This document shows, one piece after another, positions 37,454-49,297 of a stretch of 64,000 nucleotides of DNA (position 1 is its first letter; each line of letters begins with the position of its first letter). The position numbers and the translations under genes were made by a program. Source of the stretch: Paramesorhizobium endophyticum (GTDB taxonomy: Bacteria; Pseudomonadota; Alphaproteobacteria; Rhizobiales; Rhizobiaceae); assembly GCF_014640615.1 (NCBI RefSeq), contig NZ_BMHH01000010.1:62001-126000 (forward strand). The letters run 5' to 3'. A model generated the notes under the pieces. The model searched no databases, had not been told where the DNA came from, and saw nothing but the letters and a program-made list of their open reading frames with translations.

Positions 37454-38772
37454 GTATTCTTGGCGGAAAAAACACTTCCCAGGCCGGTTCTTCAGGGCGT
37501 CGCGTGCGCCTGCTGACCGTTCTGGATGTCGGCTCCAGCAAGGTTTCCTGCCTGATCGCGCGCTTGAAGCCGCGCGAGGAAAGCACGCTCCTGCCGGGGC
37601 GGACTCATCGCATGGAAGTGCTCGGGATCGGGCATCAGAAATCGCGCGGCGTAAAGTCCGGCGTTATCACCGATCTGGACGCCGCCGAGCAGTCCATCCG
37701 CCTGGCGGTGGATGCGGCGGAGCGCATGGCGGGGCTGACGGTCGAGTCGCTCATCGTCAACATTTCCGCCGGGCGGCTCAGGAGCGAGAAATTCAGCGCC
37801 AGCGTCAGCCTGGGCGGCCATGAGATCGACAAGGCGGATATCCGCCGCGTCCTGACCGCGGGCGCCAAGCAGGCCTTGGCCGCGGAACGCCATGTCGTTC
37901 ATGCGCTGCCGGTGGGCTATACGCTCGACGGCGAGCGCGGCATTCGCGACCCGCTCGGAATGCTCGGCGATTCGCTCGGCGTGGACATGCATGTCCTGAC
38001 CGCCGACAGCGTGCCGCTGCGCAATCTGGAGCTCTGCATCAACCGCTGCCACCTTTCGGTCGAGGCGATCGTCGCCACGCCCTATGCCAGCGGCCTGGCG
38101 GTTCTCGTCGATGACGAGGCGGAGATGGGCGCGGCCTGCATCGACATGGGCGGCGGCACAACGACGATCTCGGTTTTCTCCGAAGGCAAGTTCATCCATG
38201 CCGACGCCATCGCCATCGGCGGCAACCATGTGACCATGGATATCGCAAAGGCTTTTTCGGCGCGCATGGACGATGCGGAGCGGCTGAAGGTGATGTACGG
38301 CTCGGCGCTGTCCAGCTCGGCTGACGACCGCGACATGATCAGCGTTCCGCCCATCGGCGAGGACGACCACGATGTGCCGAACCAATATCCGCGCTCGGTG
38401 CTGAACCGGATCATCCGCGCGCGGGTCGAGGAGACGCTGGAACTGGTGCGCGACCGGCTCAACCAGTCGGGCCTCGGCCATATCGTCGGGAAGCGGGTGG
38501 TGCTGACGGGCGGCGCCTGCCAGCTTACCGGCATGTCCGAAGCGGCGCGGCGGATTCTCGCGCGTAATGTCAGGATCGGTCGTCCTCTGGGAATAGCGGG
38601 GCTTCCCGAGGCGGCGAAGGGGGCGGCTTTCGCGGCTACCATCGGGCTTTTGATCTATCCGCAGATCGCAGGCATCGATGAGCGCGCCGTGGCGGCCAAT
38701 GCGGTGAACCGCATGACGGGAACGGGCGGGCGCATCCATCGCATGGGCCAATGGCTGAGAGAGAGCTTCTAA
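37450..38772 (+). CDS. ftsA: Cell division ATPase FtsA
   Basis: FtsA is an actin-like membrane tether for FtsZ. It has 440 residues. LTVLDVGSSKVSCLIARLKP is phosphate loop 1; ACIDMGGGTTTISVF is phosphate loop 2; VLTGGACQLTGM is the adenosine motif. The C-terminus ends in an amphipathic helix (HRMGQWLRESF) for membrane binding. The N-terminus has a Gly/Ser-rich extension of about 15 residues. Its start overlaps ftsQ by ATGA. Confidence 0.97.
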   Translation: MSILGGKNTSQAGSSGRRVRLLTVLDVGSSKVSCLIARLKPREESTLLPGRTHRMEVLGIGHQKSRGVKSGVITDLDAAEQSIRLAVDAAERMAGLTVESLIVNISAGRLRSEKFSASVSLGGHEIDKADIRRVLTAGAKQALAAERHVVHALPVGYTLDGERGIRDPLGMLGDSLGVDMHVLTADSVPLRNLELCINRCHLSVEAIVATPYASGLAVLVDDEAEMGAACIDMGGGTTTISVFSEGKFIHADAIAIGGNHVTMDIAKAFSARMDDAERLKVMYGSALSSSADDRDMISVPPIGEDDHDVPNQYPRSVLNRIIRARVEETLELVRDRLNQSGLGHIVGKRVVLTGGACQLTGMSEAARRILARNVRIGRPLGIAGLPEAAKGAAFAATIGLLIYPQIAGIDERAVAANAVNRMTGTGGRIHRMGQWLRESF

Positions 38773-38865
38773 CACCAGACAAGACAAAGACATCAGGGCA
38801 AAAACGAACTTGAAATTCAGCACCGCGGCGGCGAAGCGGTGGAAAGGCAAAAAGGACGAGGAACG

Positions 38866-40521
38866 ATGACTATCAATCTGCAAAAGCCGGACATCACCGA
38901 GCTGAAGCCGCGCATCACCGTGTTTGGTGTCGGCGGCGGCGGCGGCAACGCCGTCAACAACATGATCAATGCCGGCCTGCGCGGTGTTGATTTCGTGGTC
39001 GCGAACACCGACGCGCAGGCGCTGGCAATGTCGAAATCGGAGCGCCTCGTCCAGCTCGGCGCCGCCGTCACGGAAGGCCTGGGCGCGGGATCGCAGCCCG
39101 AGGTTGGCCGCGCCGCTGCCGAGGAATGCATCGACGAGATCAACGACCACCTCTCTGGCACGCATATGTGCTTCGTCACCGCCGGCATGGGCGGCGGCAC
39201 GGGCACGGGCGCGGCTCCGGTTGTGGCGCGGGCCGCGCGCGAGAAGGGCATTCTCACGGTCGGCGTCGTCACCAAGCCGTTCCATTTCGAAGGCGCCCGA
39301 CGCATGAAGACCGCCGAGATGGGCATCGAGGAACTGCAGAAGAATGTCGATACGCTCATCGTCATCCCGAACCAGAACCTTTTCCGCATTGCCAACGACA
39401 AGACCACCTTCGCCGACGCGTTCGCGATGGCCGATCAGGTGCTCTATTCGGGTGTTGCCTGCATCACCGACCTCATGGTCAAGGAAGGCCTGATCAACCT
39501 CGACTTCGCCGATGTGCGCTCGGTGATGCGCGAGATGGGCAAGGCGATGATGGGCACGGGCGAAGCTTCCGGCGAGAACCGCGCGATGGCCGCCGCCGAG
39601 GCTGCGATCGCCAATCCGCTGCTCGACGAAACCTCGATGAAGGGCGCCAAGGGCCTGCTCATCTCGATCACCGGCGGACGCGACATGACGCTGTTCGAGG
39701 TGGACGAGGCGGCGACCCGCATCCGCGAGGAAGTGGACCAGGAGGCCAACATCATCCTTGGCGCGACTTTTGACGAAGGGCTGGAAGGCGTCATCCGCGT
39801 TTCGGTCGTGGCAACGGGCATTGACAAACAGATTGGAGACGCGGCGCCTGCGCCGCTGGAATTTCGCCAGGCGCTGAAGCCTGCCGCGAAGCCCGCCGCG
39901 CCGATCCAGCGTCCCGTGCAGCAGCCGGTCCAGCCGGACCCGGTCGCACAGGCAATCCATGCCGCCGAAGCCGACCTGACGCAGCAGATGGCCTCGGCGC
40001 TGGAGCAGGATTTCCGTCCGCAGAGCCGCATTTTCAATGCTCCCGCGCCGGAAGCCTTCGACAACCGCGCTCCCGCCGGAATTGCAGCCGCCGCTCCGCG
40101 TCCGCAGATGCCACAATACGCCACGCAGCAGCAGCATCCGCATCCGATGCAGGCGGCACCGGCTCCTCGCCCCGCGCCGCGCATGCCCAGCGTTTCCGAC
40201 CTGCCGCCAGTGGCACAGGCCGAATTCAACGCGCAGCATACGCCTCCGGCTGAAGATCGCGGCCCGCGCGGTCTGCTAAACCGCCTGACCCGTGGCCTGT
40301 CGGGCCGCCGTGAGGAAGAGCCGCAGGCGCGTCTCGAGCCCGCCCAGCACCGCGAGCCGGCGATGCGCCCGGCGGAACCGCGCCGTCCGCTGTCACAGGA
40401 TGCCTCGATCTACGCGCCGCGCCAGGGACAGCTCGACGGTCAGGGCCGCCCGCAGCCGCGCCAGGTTTCGGAAGAGGATCAGCTGGAAATTCCGGCTTTC
40501 CTGCGCCGCCAGGCCAACTGA
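38866..40521 (+). CDS. ftsZ: Cell division GTPase FtsZ
   Basis: FtsZ is the tubulin-like ring protein. It has 551 residues, longer than E. coli FtsZ because of a Pro/Gln/Ala-rich linker at about 325-530, as usual in rhizobia. The GTP signature GGGTGTGA lies near 109-116, the T7 loop ([11 protein letters not shown]) is present, and the C-terminal peptide [14 protein letters not shown] binds FtsA and other partners. The ATG at 38866 has AGGACGAGGA before it; an earlier GTG-type start at 38839 is less likely. A terminator follows. Confidence 0.97.
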   Translation: MTINLQKPDITELKPRITVFGVGGGGGNAVNNMINAGLRGVDFVVANTDAQALAMSKSERLVQLGAAVTEGLGAGSQPEVGRAAAEECIDEINDHLSGTHMCFVTAGMGGGTGTGAAPVVARAAREKGILTVGVVTKPFHFEGARRMKTAEMGIEELQKNVDTLIVIPNQNLFRIANDKTTFADAFAMADQVLYSGVACITDLMVKEGLINLDFADVRSVMREMGKAMMGTGEASGENRAMAAAEAAIANPLLDETSMKGAKGLLISITGGRDMTLFEVDEAATRIREEVDQEANIILGATFDEGLEGVIRVSVVATGIDKQIGDAAPAPLEFRQALKPAAKPAAPIQRPVQQPVQPDPVAQAIHAAEADLTQQMASALEQDFRPQSRIFNAPAPEAFDNRAPAGIAAAAPRPQMPQYATQQQHPHPMQAAPAPRPAPRMPSVSDLPPVAQAEFNAQHTPPAEDRGPRGLLNRLTRGLSGRREEEPQARLEPAQHREPAMRPAEPRRPLSQDASIYAPRQGQLDGQGRPQPRQVSEEDQLEIPAFLRRQAN

Positions 40522-40547
40522 GCCGTTTGAAAATTTACGCATAGATA

Positions 40548-40584
40548 ACCCTCCGCCGGTGAAAGCTGGCGGGGGTTTTTGTTT
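40548..40584 (+). terminator. Terminator after ftsZ
   Basis: An imperfect GC-rich stem (CCCTCCGCCGG with CTGGCGGGGG) closes a short loop and is followed by TTTTTGTTTT. It ends the long dcw transcript before lpxC. Confidence 0.8.
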
Positions 40585-40605
40585 TGACGTGGGTGCGCTT
40601 CACCA

Positions 40606-40761
40606 CCCCCCTCTGCCCTGCCGGGCATCTCCCCCACAAGGGGGGAGATCGGCTATCAGATCGGCTTTCGCCAACTGTCGATGTGACAGAATAAAGCGGT
40701 GTCATCAATGAAGGCCAATCTCCCCCCTTGTGGGGGAGATGCCCGGCAGGGCAGAGGGGGG
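40606..40761. repeat. Palindromic intergenic element, family B copy 3
   Basis: It has the same arms as the copies at 27321 and 30091, with an unrelated core. It is located between the ftsZ terminator and the lpxC promoter. The stretch 40522-41021 has no gene: it holds this element, the terminator, the lpxC promoter and a leader hairpin at 40970-40986. Confidence 0.9.
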
Positions 40762-40861
40762 TACTGTCCCGCCGACGTCGACCTGCGCGCCAAGCCGCCT
40801 GTCGCCAATAAAGCGCGCTGTGGACGAAACCTCTTCTTAACAATCGTAAAGAAAGCGTGAT

Positions 40862-40890
40862 TTGGACGCGTCCGGGTCGAGTACTATTTT
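40862..40890 (+). promoter_or_regulatory. Candidate lpxC promoter
   Basis: TTGGAC, 17 bases, TATTTT lies about 130 bases before lpxC and beyond the ftsZ terminator. A perfect 7-base hairpin (GACATGG-CCG-CCATGTC) follows in the leader. Confidence 0.5.
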
Positions 40891-41021
40891 CGCCCCCGAG
40901 ATGGCGTGCCCTTCGAAAAAGGCCAATGTCCGCTTGGGGACAATGATTTCCTAGGGTATACAAAAGCTGGACATGGCCGCCATGTCTGCCAAACTATAAA
41001 AAATCACAAGGTGGGCCGATC

Positions 41022-41939
41022 ATGGGGATCGTGTTGGGATATCAGAAGACGCTGGCGAATCCGGTCATGCTATCCGGAATCGGCGTCCATAGCGGCCAGC
41101 CGTCAACGGTTCATTTTCTTCCCGCCGATCCGGATACGGGCATTGTCTTTCATCGCATGGATGCGGATGGCAGCTATACCGAGATCAAGGCGCTTGCCTC
41201 GGAAGTGGGCCAGACGGACCGCTGCACGTCGCTGGGCAATCGCGGCGTCAGGATCGATACCGTCGAGCATCTGATGGCTGCGGTGATGGCCTTGGAACTC
41301 GACAATCTCATCGTCGAGATCGAGGGCGGGGAAGTGCCTATTCTCGATGGCGCGTCCGCTGCCTTTATCAACGCATTCGATGAGGCGGGGATCGTTTCCC
41401 AGCTGGTCGACCGCCGGTTCATCCGCGTGCTGAAGACGGTGCGCGTGGAGGCGGGTGCGTCCTGGGCGGAGTTCCGTCCTTATGACGGCATGCGCTTCGA
41501 GGTGGAGATCGATTTCGATTGTCCGCTGATCGGGCGGCAGCTGTTTGCCAGCGACATGAACGGCGAGATTTTCCGCCGGGAACTGGCCAACGCACGGACC
41601 TTCGGCTTCATGAAGGATGTCGAGATGCTATGGGCCGCCGGCCACGCGCTCGGCTCCTCGCTCGACAATTCTCTTGTCATCGGCGAGGACAATACGGTCA
41701 TCAATCCGGGCGGCTTGCGCTTTCCGGACGAGTTCGTGCGGCACAAGACGCTCGACGCTGTGGGGGATTTGGCGCTTGCGGGGAGCCCGTTCGTCGGCTG
41801 CTTCCGCTCCTATCGCGGCGGGCACCGTCTGAACGCGGCGGCGCTTAAGGCGCTGCTTGCAGATCACACGGCCTTTGAAGTCATCGAAGCCGCTGGTTGG
41901 CGTTCGGTCGGGCGGGCTGCCGCAAGTCTCGGACGGTAG
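41022..41939 (+). CDS. lpxC: UDP-3-O-acyl-GlcNAc deacetylase LpxC
   Basis: LpxC is the zinc deacetylase that commits precursor to lipid A. It has 305 residues. GIGVHSGQPSTVHFLPAD begins domain 1; the zinc ligands lie in VEHLMAAV and in HKTLDAVGDLAL, and the SLDNSLVIG and C-terminal HRLNAAALKAL segments fit. It is the first gene after the ftsZ terminator, with its own likely promoter, and it links septal wall growth to outer membrane synthesis. Confidence 0.96.
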   Translation: MGIVLGYQKTLANPVMLSGIGVHSGQPSTVHFLPADPDTGIVFHRMDADGSYTEIKALASEVGQTDRCTSLGNRGVRIDTVEHLMAAVMALELDNLIVEIEGGEVPILDGASAAFINAFDEAGIVSQLVDRRFIRVLKTVRVEAGASWAEFRPYDGMRFEVEIDFDCPLIGRQLFASDMNGEIFRRELANARTFGFMKDVEMLWAAGHALGSSLDNSLVIGEDNTVINPGGLRFPDEFVRHKTLDAVGDLALAGSPFVGCFRSYRGGHRLNAAALKALLADHTAFEVIEAAGWRSVGRAAASLGR

Positions 41940-42162
41940 CCTAATCTTCAGATTTTGCATTTAATTTGTGGATTGCCTTTGCCACGATGATTTGTGGCAA
42001 TCCAGCCATAATTGAGCCGTCAATGGATGGCGCAGTAGGGGTCGCCTTGAATCACAAAATCAGGGTTAATTGGCGGTAACGGCGTTGCTGATTTTCCCGA
42101 CCTGTGGTTTATGAGCGACCGACGCTATCAGATTTGCGAGCGCCGAGAGGGGCCAAGACAGC

Positions 42163-43077
42163 ATGACGAGTTCGAATTTGCCGGTGAACATTATGCTCAA
42201 CGTCCAAGTCAGCCCCGATTCAAGCCGTAATGCCATGCTGCGCAAGGCGGTGCTGACAGGTCTCCTCGCACTGGCGATTCCCCTGGCGGGCTGCGCCAGC
42301 AAGGATGACGATGTCGACCTGACCAAATATGTCGAAACGATCGATCCCGCCGACAAGCTCTACAATCAGGGCCTCGCCAATCTCGAAGCTGGACGCCTGA
42401 ACGAGGCGGCGAAGAAGTTCGCGGCCATTGACCGCCAGCACCCCTATACGGAATATGCCCGCAAGGCGCTGGTGATGGCGGCGTTCACCAATTACCGGCA
42501 GGGCAATTACGACGAAGCCATCAATATGGCGAAGCGCTACACGACGCTTTATCCGACGTCGAAGGAAGCCGCCTACGCCTATTACATCATCGGCCTTTCC
42601 TATTTCCGTCAAATTCCCGATGTTACGCGCGACCAGGCAGCGACGCGCCGGGCCATCGCGGCGATGAACGAGGTGGTCGAGCGCTACCCGCAATCCGAAT
42701 ATGTCGAGGACGCCAAGGCGAAGATCCGTTTCGCCCGCGACCAGCTCGCCGGCAAGGAAATGCAGGTCGGGCGCTATTATCTGGAGCGCAAGGAATATCT
42801 GGCGTCGATCAAGCGCTTCCGCACCGTGGTCGAGGAATATTCCAACACCCGCCATGTGGAAGAGGCGCTGGCGCGTCTGGTCGAGGCCTATTACGCGCTC
42901 GGCCTCGTCTCCGAGGCGCAGACGGCGGCGGCGGTGCTGGGCCAGAACTTCCCGGACAGCCAGTGGTACAAGGACTCCTACAAGCTGTTGCAGAGCGGCG
43001 GGCTTGAGCCGCGCCAGAACTCCGGTTCCTGGATGGCGAAGGCGTCTGCGCTCATCACCGGCGGCGGCGGATCGTAA
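42163..43077 (+). CDS. bamD: Outer membrane assembly lipoprotein BamD
   Basis: BamD is a TPR lipoprotein of the BAM complex that folds beta-barrel proteins. It has 304 residues as called. A signal peptide ends in the lipobox PLAGC; TPR repeats follow ([20 protein letters not shown], then [20 protein letters not shown]). The frame opens 24 residues before the Met that starts the typical signal (MLRKAVLTG), so the real start may be 42235. A nested inverted repeat at 41979-42000 lies in the gap after lpxC. Confidence 0.92.
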   Translation: MTSSNLPVNIMLNVQVSPDSSRNAMLRKAVLTGLLALAIPLAGCASKDDDVDLTKYVETIDPADKLYNQGLANLEAGRLNEAAKKFAAIDRQHPYTEYARKALVMAAFTNYRQGNYDEAINMAKRYTTLYPTSKEAAYAYYIIGLSYFRQIPDVTRDQAATRRAIAAMNEVVERYPQSEYVEDAKAKIRFARDQLAGKEMQVGRYYLERKEYLASIKRFRTVVEEYSNTRHVEEALARLVEAYYALGLVSEAQTAAAVLGQNFPDSQWYKDSYKLLQSGGLEPRQNSGSWMAKASALITGGGGS

Positions 43078-43087
43078 GTTTCATCCC

Positions 43088-44761
43088 ATGCTTTCGCACC
43101 TGTCGATCCGCGATATCGTCCTGATCGAGAGGCTCGATCTGGAATTTCGCAGCGGTCTTACCGTGCTGACCGGCGAAACGGGCGCGGGCAAATCGATTTT
43201 GCTCGACGCGCTTTCGCTGGCGCTCGGGGCGCGCGGCGACGCCTCGCTGGTTCGCCATGGCGCGGACCAGGGACAGGTGATCGCCGCTTTCGATGTGCCC
43301 GGCAATCATCCGGCCCGGGCTTTCCTGCGCGACAATGAAATCGACGATGATGCCGACATCATCCTGCGCCGCGTGCAGACGGCGGATGGGCGCAGCCGCG
43401 TCTTTATCAACGACCAGGCGGCGAGCGTGTCGCTCCTACGCGAACTGGGGCGGCGGCTTGTGGAAATCCACGGTCAGCACGACGACCGGGCGCTGATCGA
43501 CACGGATCTGCATCGCAACCTGCTCGACGCCTTCGGCGGGCTTGAGGCGGATGTGTCGCTGGTGCGTAGCCGCCATAAGATATGGCGCGATACCGCGCAG
43601 GCGCTGTCCCGCCACCGGGCCAAGGTGGAGGCGGCGGCGCGCGAATCGGATTACCTGCGCGCCTCGGTGGAGGAACTTTCCAAGCTCGATCCGCAGCCGC
43701 AGGAGGAAGAATCGCTCGCCGAAAAGCGCGCGACGATGATGAAATCCGAAAAGATCGCCTCTGATGTGAACGAGGCTGCGGAGCTTCTGTCCGGCTCGGC
43801 CTCGCCGATTCCGTCGCTCGCCAGTCTTGTGCGGCGTCTGGAGCGTAAGATGGGTGAAGCGCCGCAATTGCTGGAGCCTGTCATCAAGGCCATCGACCAG
43901 GCGCTCGATAGCCTGAGCGACGCGCAGAGCGGCATCGAGGCGGCGATGCGGGCCATCGATTTTGACCCGCGCGTGCTGGAGCAAGTCGAGGAGCGGTTGT
44001 TCGCCCTGCGGGCGGCGGCGCGCAAATTCTCCGTGCCGGTGGGCGGCCTTGCCGCCTTACGCGACCGGATGGACGCCGATCTCCTCGATCTCGACGCCGG
44101 AACCGAGCGGCTGGCGGCGCTGGAGAAAGAGTCCGTCGCGGCGCGGGTTGCCTATGACGAAGTTGCCGCCGCGCTTTCCGAAAAGCGGCGCGAGACGGCG
44201 GCGCATTTGAAAGCCGCCGTCATGGCCGAACTGCCTGCCTTGAAGCTGGAGCGCGCCGAATTCATCGTCGAGATGACGAGCGATCCGGAGACGCGCGGGC
44301 CTGACGGCATCGACACGGTGGAATATTGGGTGCGAACCAACCCCGGTACGCGCGCCGGGCCGATGATGAAGGTTGCCTCGGGCGGCGAACTCTCACGCTT
44401 CTTGCTGGCGCTGAAAGTGGCGCTGGCGGATCGTGGTTCTGCGCCGACGCTGGTTTTCGACGAGATTGACACAGGCGTCGGCGGCGCGGTTGCTGATGCG
44501 ATTGGCCAGCGGTTGGCGCGGTTGTCGAGCAATGTGCAGGTGCTTTCGGTCACCCATGCGCCGCAGGTGGCGGCCCGTGCGACCACGCATATGTTGATTT
44601 CCAAGGGCCCGGCGGGTGAGGGCTCGGATATGATTGTCACCCGCGTGACGCATATGGAGCATGAAGCGCGCAAGGAAGAAATCGCCCGGATGCTTGCAGG
44701 AGCGTCCATCACCGAGGAAGCGCGAGCGGCGGCGGCGAGGCTGTTGAGCGGGGCGGGGTGA
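43088..44761 (+). CDS. recN: DNA repair ATPase RecN
   Basis: RecN is an SMC-like protein for double-strand break repair. It has 557 residues. Walker A GETGAGKS is at 29-36, followed by a central coiled coil (about 150-370), then the ABC signature SGGELSRFLLALK and Walker B LVFDEIDTGVGG. The ATG at 43088, ten bases after bamD, is used; the open frame upstream is a shadow of bamD. Confidence 0.96.
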   Translation: MLSHLSIRDIVLIERLDLEFRSGLTVLTGETGAGKSILLDALSLALGARGDASLVRHGADQGQVIAAFDVPGNHPARAFLRDNEIDDDADIILRRVQTADGRSRVFINDQAASVSLLRELGRRLVEIHGQHDDRALIDTDLHRNLLDAFGGLEADVSLVRSRHKIWRDTAQALSRHRAKVEAAARESDYLRASVEELSKLDPQPQEEESLAEKRATMMKSEKIASDVNEAAELLSGSASPIPSLASLVRRLERKMGEAPQLLEPVIKAIDQALDSLSDAQSGIEAAMRAIDFDPRVLEQVEERLFALRAAARKFSVPVGGLAALRDRMDADLLDLDAGTERLAALEKESVAARVAYDEVAAALSEKRRETAAHLKAAVMAELPALKLERAEFIVEMTSDPETRGPDGIDTVEYWVRTNPGTRAGPMMKVASGGELSRFLLALKVALADRGSAPTLVFDEIDTGVGGAVADAIGQRLARLSSNVQVLSVTHAPQVAARATTHMLISKGPAGEGSDMIVTRVTHMEHEARKEEIARMLAGASITEEARAAAARLLSGAG

Positions 44762-44884
44762 GTTTGCTTGCGCACGTCGCCGCCCGTCATCGGATGAGGG
44801 GTATGGCGTGGCGCTCTGCCTGTCAGCATCCTCCTCTCGCACCTTTGCCAATCTCCCATTTTTCAATAAAACGATTCCGAATGA

Positions 44885-47757
<2,873 letters not shown>

Positions 47758-47833
47758 GGGCGCTCAGCCGACACCGTCATCCAATATTTTTGACGCATCC
47801 ATCAACAGTTCTGATGTGACATTCCCCTCCGGC

Positions 47834-47847
47834 TTGATTTAGATCAA
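47834..47847. promoter_or_regulatory. FNR/FixK-type box upstream of azlC
   Basis: TTGAT-TTAG-ATCAA is a perfect match to the FNR/FixK/Anr palindrome. It is centred 71 bases before the azlC start. It suggests control by oxygen, but the -10 region is not obvious. Confidence 0.6.
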
Positions 47848-47911
47848 GATCATCCAGCCGGCGCACGCCATTTCGTGACTGTCTCCCGGCCCTTCACCTC
47901 AAGGAGCAATC

Positions 47912-48640
47912 ATGGACCAGATGTCAGGCGCTGAAAGCGTGGCGCGCAGCCCGCGCGCTGAATTCTGGGAAGGGGTTCGCCTGGCGCTTCCCCTCGTCGC
48001 TGCGATCGCGCCGTTCGGTCTGCTCTTCGGAGCTGTGGCTATCGACAATGGCTTCACCATGCCCGAGGCGGTGTTGATGAGCACCGCGCTCTATGCCGGA
48101 GCAAGCCAGATGGTGGGGCTCGAACTCTTCGGTCAGAAAATTGCCCCGTGGATGATCGTGCTGTCGATCTTCGCGGTCAATTTTCGCCATGTCCTCTACT
48201 CAGCGGCGGTCGGGCGGCGTATCCGGCACTTTACCTTCTGGCAGAAAATGGCCGCCTTCTTCGTGCTGGTCGATCCGCAATATGCCGAGACGGAAAAGCG
48301 CGCCGAGGCGGGCCGTCCCGTCACCTTCGCCTGGTATATGGGACTCGGGCTGCCCGTCTATCTGATGTGGATCGTGGAAGCTTATATCGGCAGCATGTTC
48401 GGGAATCTGATCTCCGATCCGCATGCGCTGGGACTGGATGTGATATTGCCGGTCTATTTCCTCGGGTTGGTCATGAGTTTCCGCACCCGCCAGAACTGGC
48501 TGCCGGTCGTGATCGCGAGCGGCGCGGCTTCCGTCCTCGCCTACAAGACCGTCGGCTCGCCCTGGCATGTCAGCCTCGGGGCTATCGCCGGCATATTGGT
48601 GGGCGCTGCGCTGACAAAGCCTGAGAAGCAGGAGAATTGA
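47912..48640 (+). CDS. azlC: AzlC-family branched-chain amino acid exporter, large subunit
   Basis: This is the large membrane subunit of an AzlCD (BrnFE-type) exporter of branched-chain amino acids or analogues. It has 242 residues and about six to seven hydrophobic helices. The family segments LPLVAAIAPFGLLFGAVAID, STALYAGASQMVGLELF, VNFRHVLYSAAVGRRI and FFVLVDPQYAE are clear. AAGGAG precedes the ATG. azlD follows two bases after its stop. An FNR/FixK-type site lies upstream. Confidence 0.92.
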   Translation: MDQMSGAESVARSPRAEFWEGVRLALPLVAAIAPFGLLFGAVAIDNGFTMPEAVLMSTALYAGASQMVGLELFGQKIAPWMIVLSIFAVNFRHVLYSAAVGRRIRHFTFWQKMAAFFVLVDPQYAETEKRAEAGRPVTFAWYMGLGLPVYLMWIVEAYIGSMFGNLISDPHALGLDVILPVYFLGLVMSFRTRQNWLPVVIASGAASVLAYKTVGSPWHVSLGAIAGILVGAALTKPEKQEN

Positions 48641-48642
48641 AT

Positions 48643-48942
48643 ATGTCCACCATCACCTGGATCATCCTCGCCGGCGCCGTGATGACATTCCTGACCCGCG
48701 TCGGCGGCCATCTGGTCCTCTCGCGCTTCGACCGGATTCACCCGCGCGTCGAGGCGGGATTGAATGCGGTGCCGGCAGCCGTCCTGACTACCCTCGTCGC
48801 CCCCGCCGCCTTCACCAATGGCTGGAAGGAATTCGTCACGCTGCTTTTCGCCGGGCTGATCGCCACTAGGCTCAGCATGGTGCCGATGTTCTGCCTCGGC
48901 GCAGCATGCATCATTCTGCTTCGATATTTTTTCCCGGTTTAG
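48643..48942 (+). CDS. azlD: AzlD-family small exporter subunit
   Basis: AzlD is the small membrane partner of AzlC, needed for export. It has 99 residues and four hydrophobic segments; FLTRVGGHLVLSRF and NAVPAAVLTTLVAP match the AzlD pattern. The ATG at 48643 is chosen over a TTG two codons earlier, with GGAG upstream. Its 3' end overlaps convergent small gene 48911-49060 by 32 bases. Confidence 0.9.
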   Translation: MSTITWIILAGAVMTFLTRVGGHLVLSRFDRIHPRVEAGLNAVPAAVLTTLVAPAAFTNGWKEFVTLLFAGLIATRLSMVPMFCLGAACIILLRYFFPV

Positions 48943-49060
48943 CTTTATTGGTGCGATGATCCGCGTATTTGCCGAGGTACTTATCGTACAAAAGCCAGGC
49001 AAGACATACCGCTGTCCCAATCCATGGGAATACAAACCACATAAATTCCTGACCGGTCAT
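48911..49060 (-). CDS. 49-residue membrane protein, coupled to upstream partner
   Basis: This small protein (begins MTGQEFMWFVFPW) has a single hydrophobic helix at about 7-25 and a charged basic tail, so it is probably a bitopic inner-membrane micro-protein. The ATG at 49060 overlaps the stop of the upstream 71-residue protein as ATGA and has GGGAGAA before it. The longer in-frame start to 49123 lies inside the partner gene. I do not recognise the family. Overlap with azlD at the 3' end is convergent. Confidence 0.65.
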   Translation of the reverse strand: MTGQEFMWFVFPWIGTAVCLAWLLYDKYLGKYADHRTNKAKPGKNIEAE

Positions 49061-49272
49061 GGTTTCATTCTCCCGAGAACGGGTCTTGCAATTAAATGTA
49101 GTCCACTGGCAAGAGAAAGCCAAGCTGTCACGGTGAGAACCGATACCATCAGCCCCCTTCCCGGTGTCAGATCAAACGTCTCTCCAAGGACACCGACGGC
49201 TATCACAGCCGTCGACAACCGGTCCAGATTGTTCGCCGAGAGCTTGGTCTGCTCATTATAGATCGTATTCAT
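49057..49272 (-). CDS. 71-residue two-helix membrane protein
   Basis: It starts MNTIYNEQTKLSANNLDRLS, then has two hydrophobic helices (about 21-33 and 43-63) separated by a short loop. A GGGAGGGGAG ribosome site lies directly before the ATG, one of the strongest in the window. It resembles small rhizobial membrane proteins that begin with a YxNExxKL-type motif. It is first of a two-gene unit with the 49-residue protein. Function unknown. Confidence 0.7.
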   Translation of the reverse strand: MNTIYNEQTKLSANNLDRLSTAVIAVGVLGETFDLTPGRGLMVSVLTVTAWLSLASGLHLIARPVLGRMKP

Positions 49273-49297
49273 CTCCCCCTCCCTTGATAAATATCCC

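Noticed and set aside
37492-40239. 915-codon open frame on the minus strand opposite ftsA and ftsZ
   Set aside because: It is a GC-rich shadow of two certain genes; no ribosome site and no recognisable domain.
41979-42000. Hairpin after lpxC as a terminator
   Set aside because: TTGCCAC and GTGGCAA pair, but no T-run follows and alternative pairing exists; noted only in the bamD entry.
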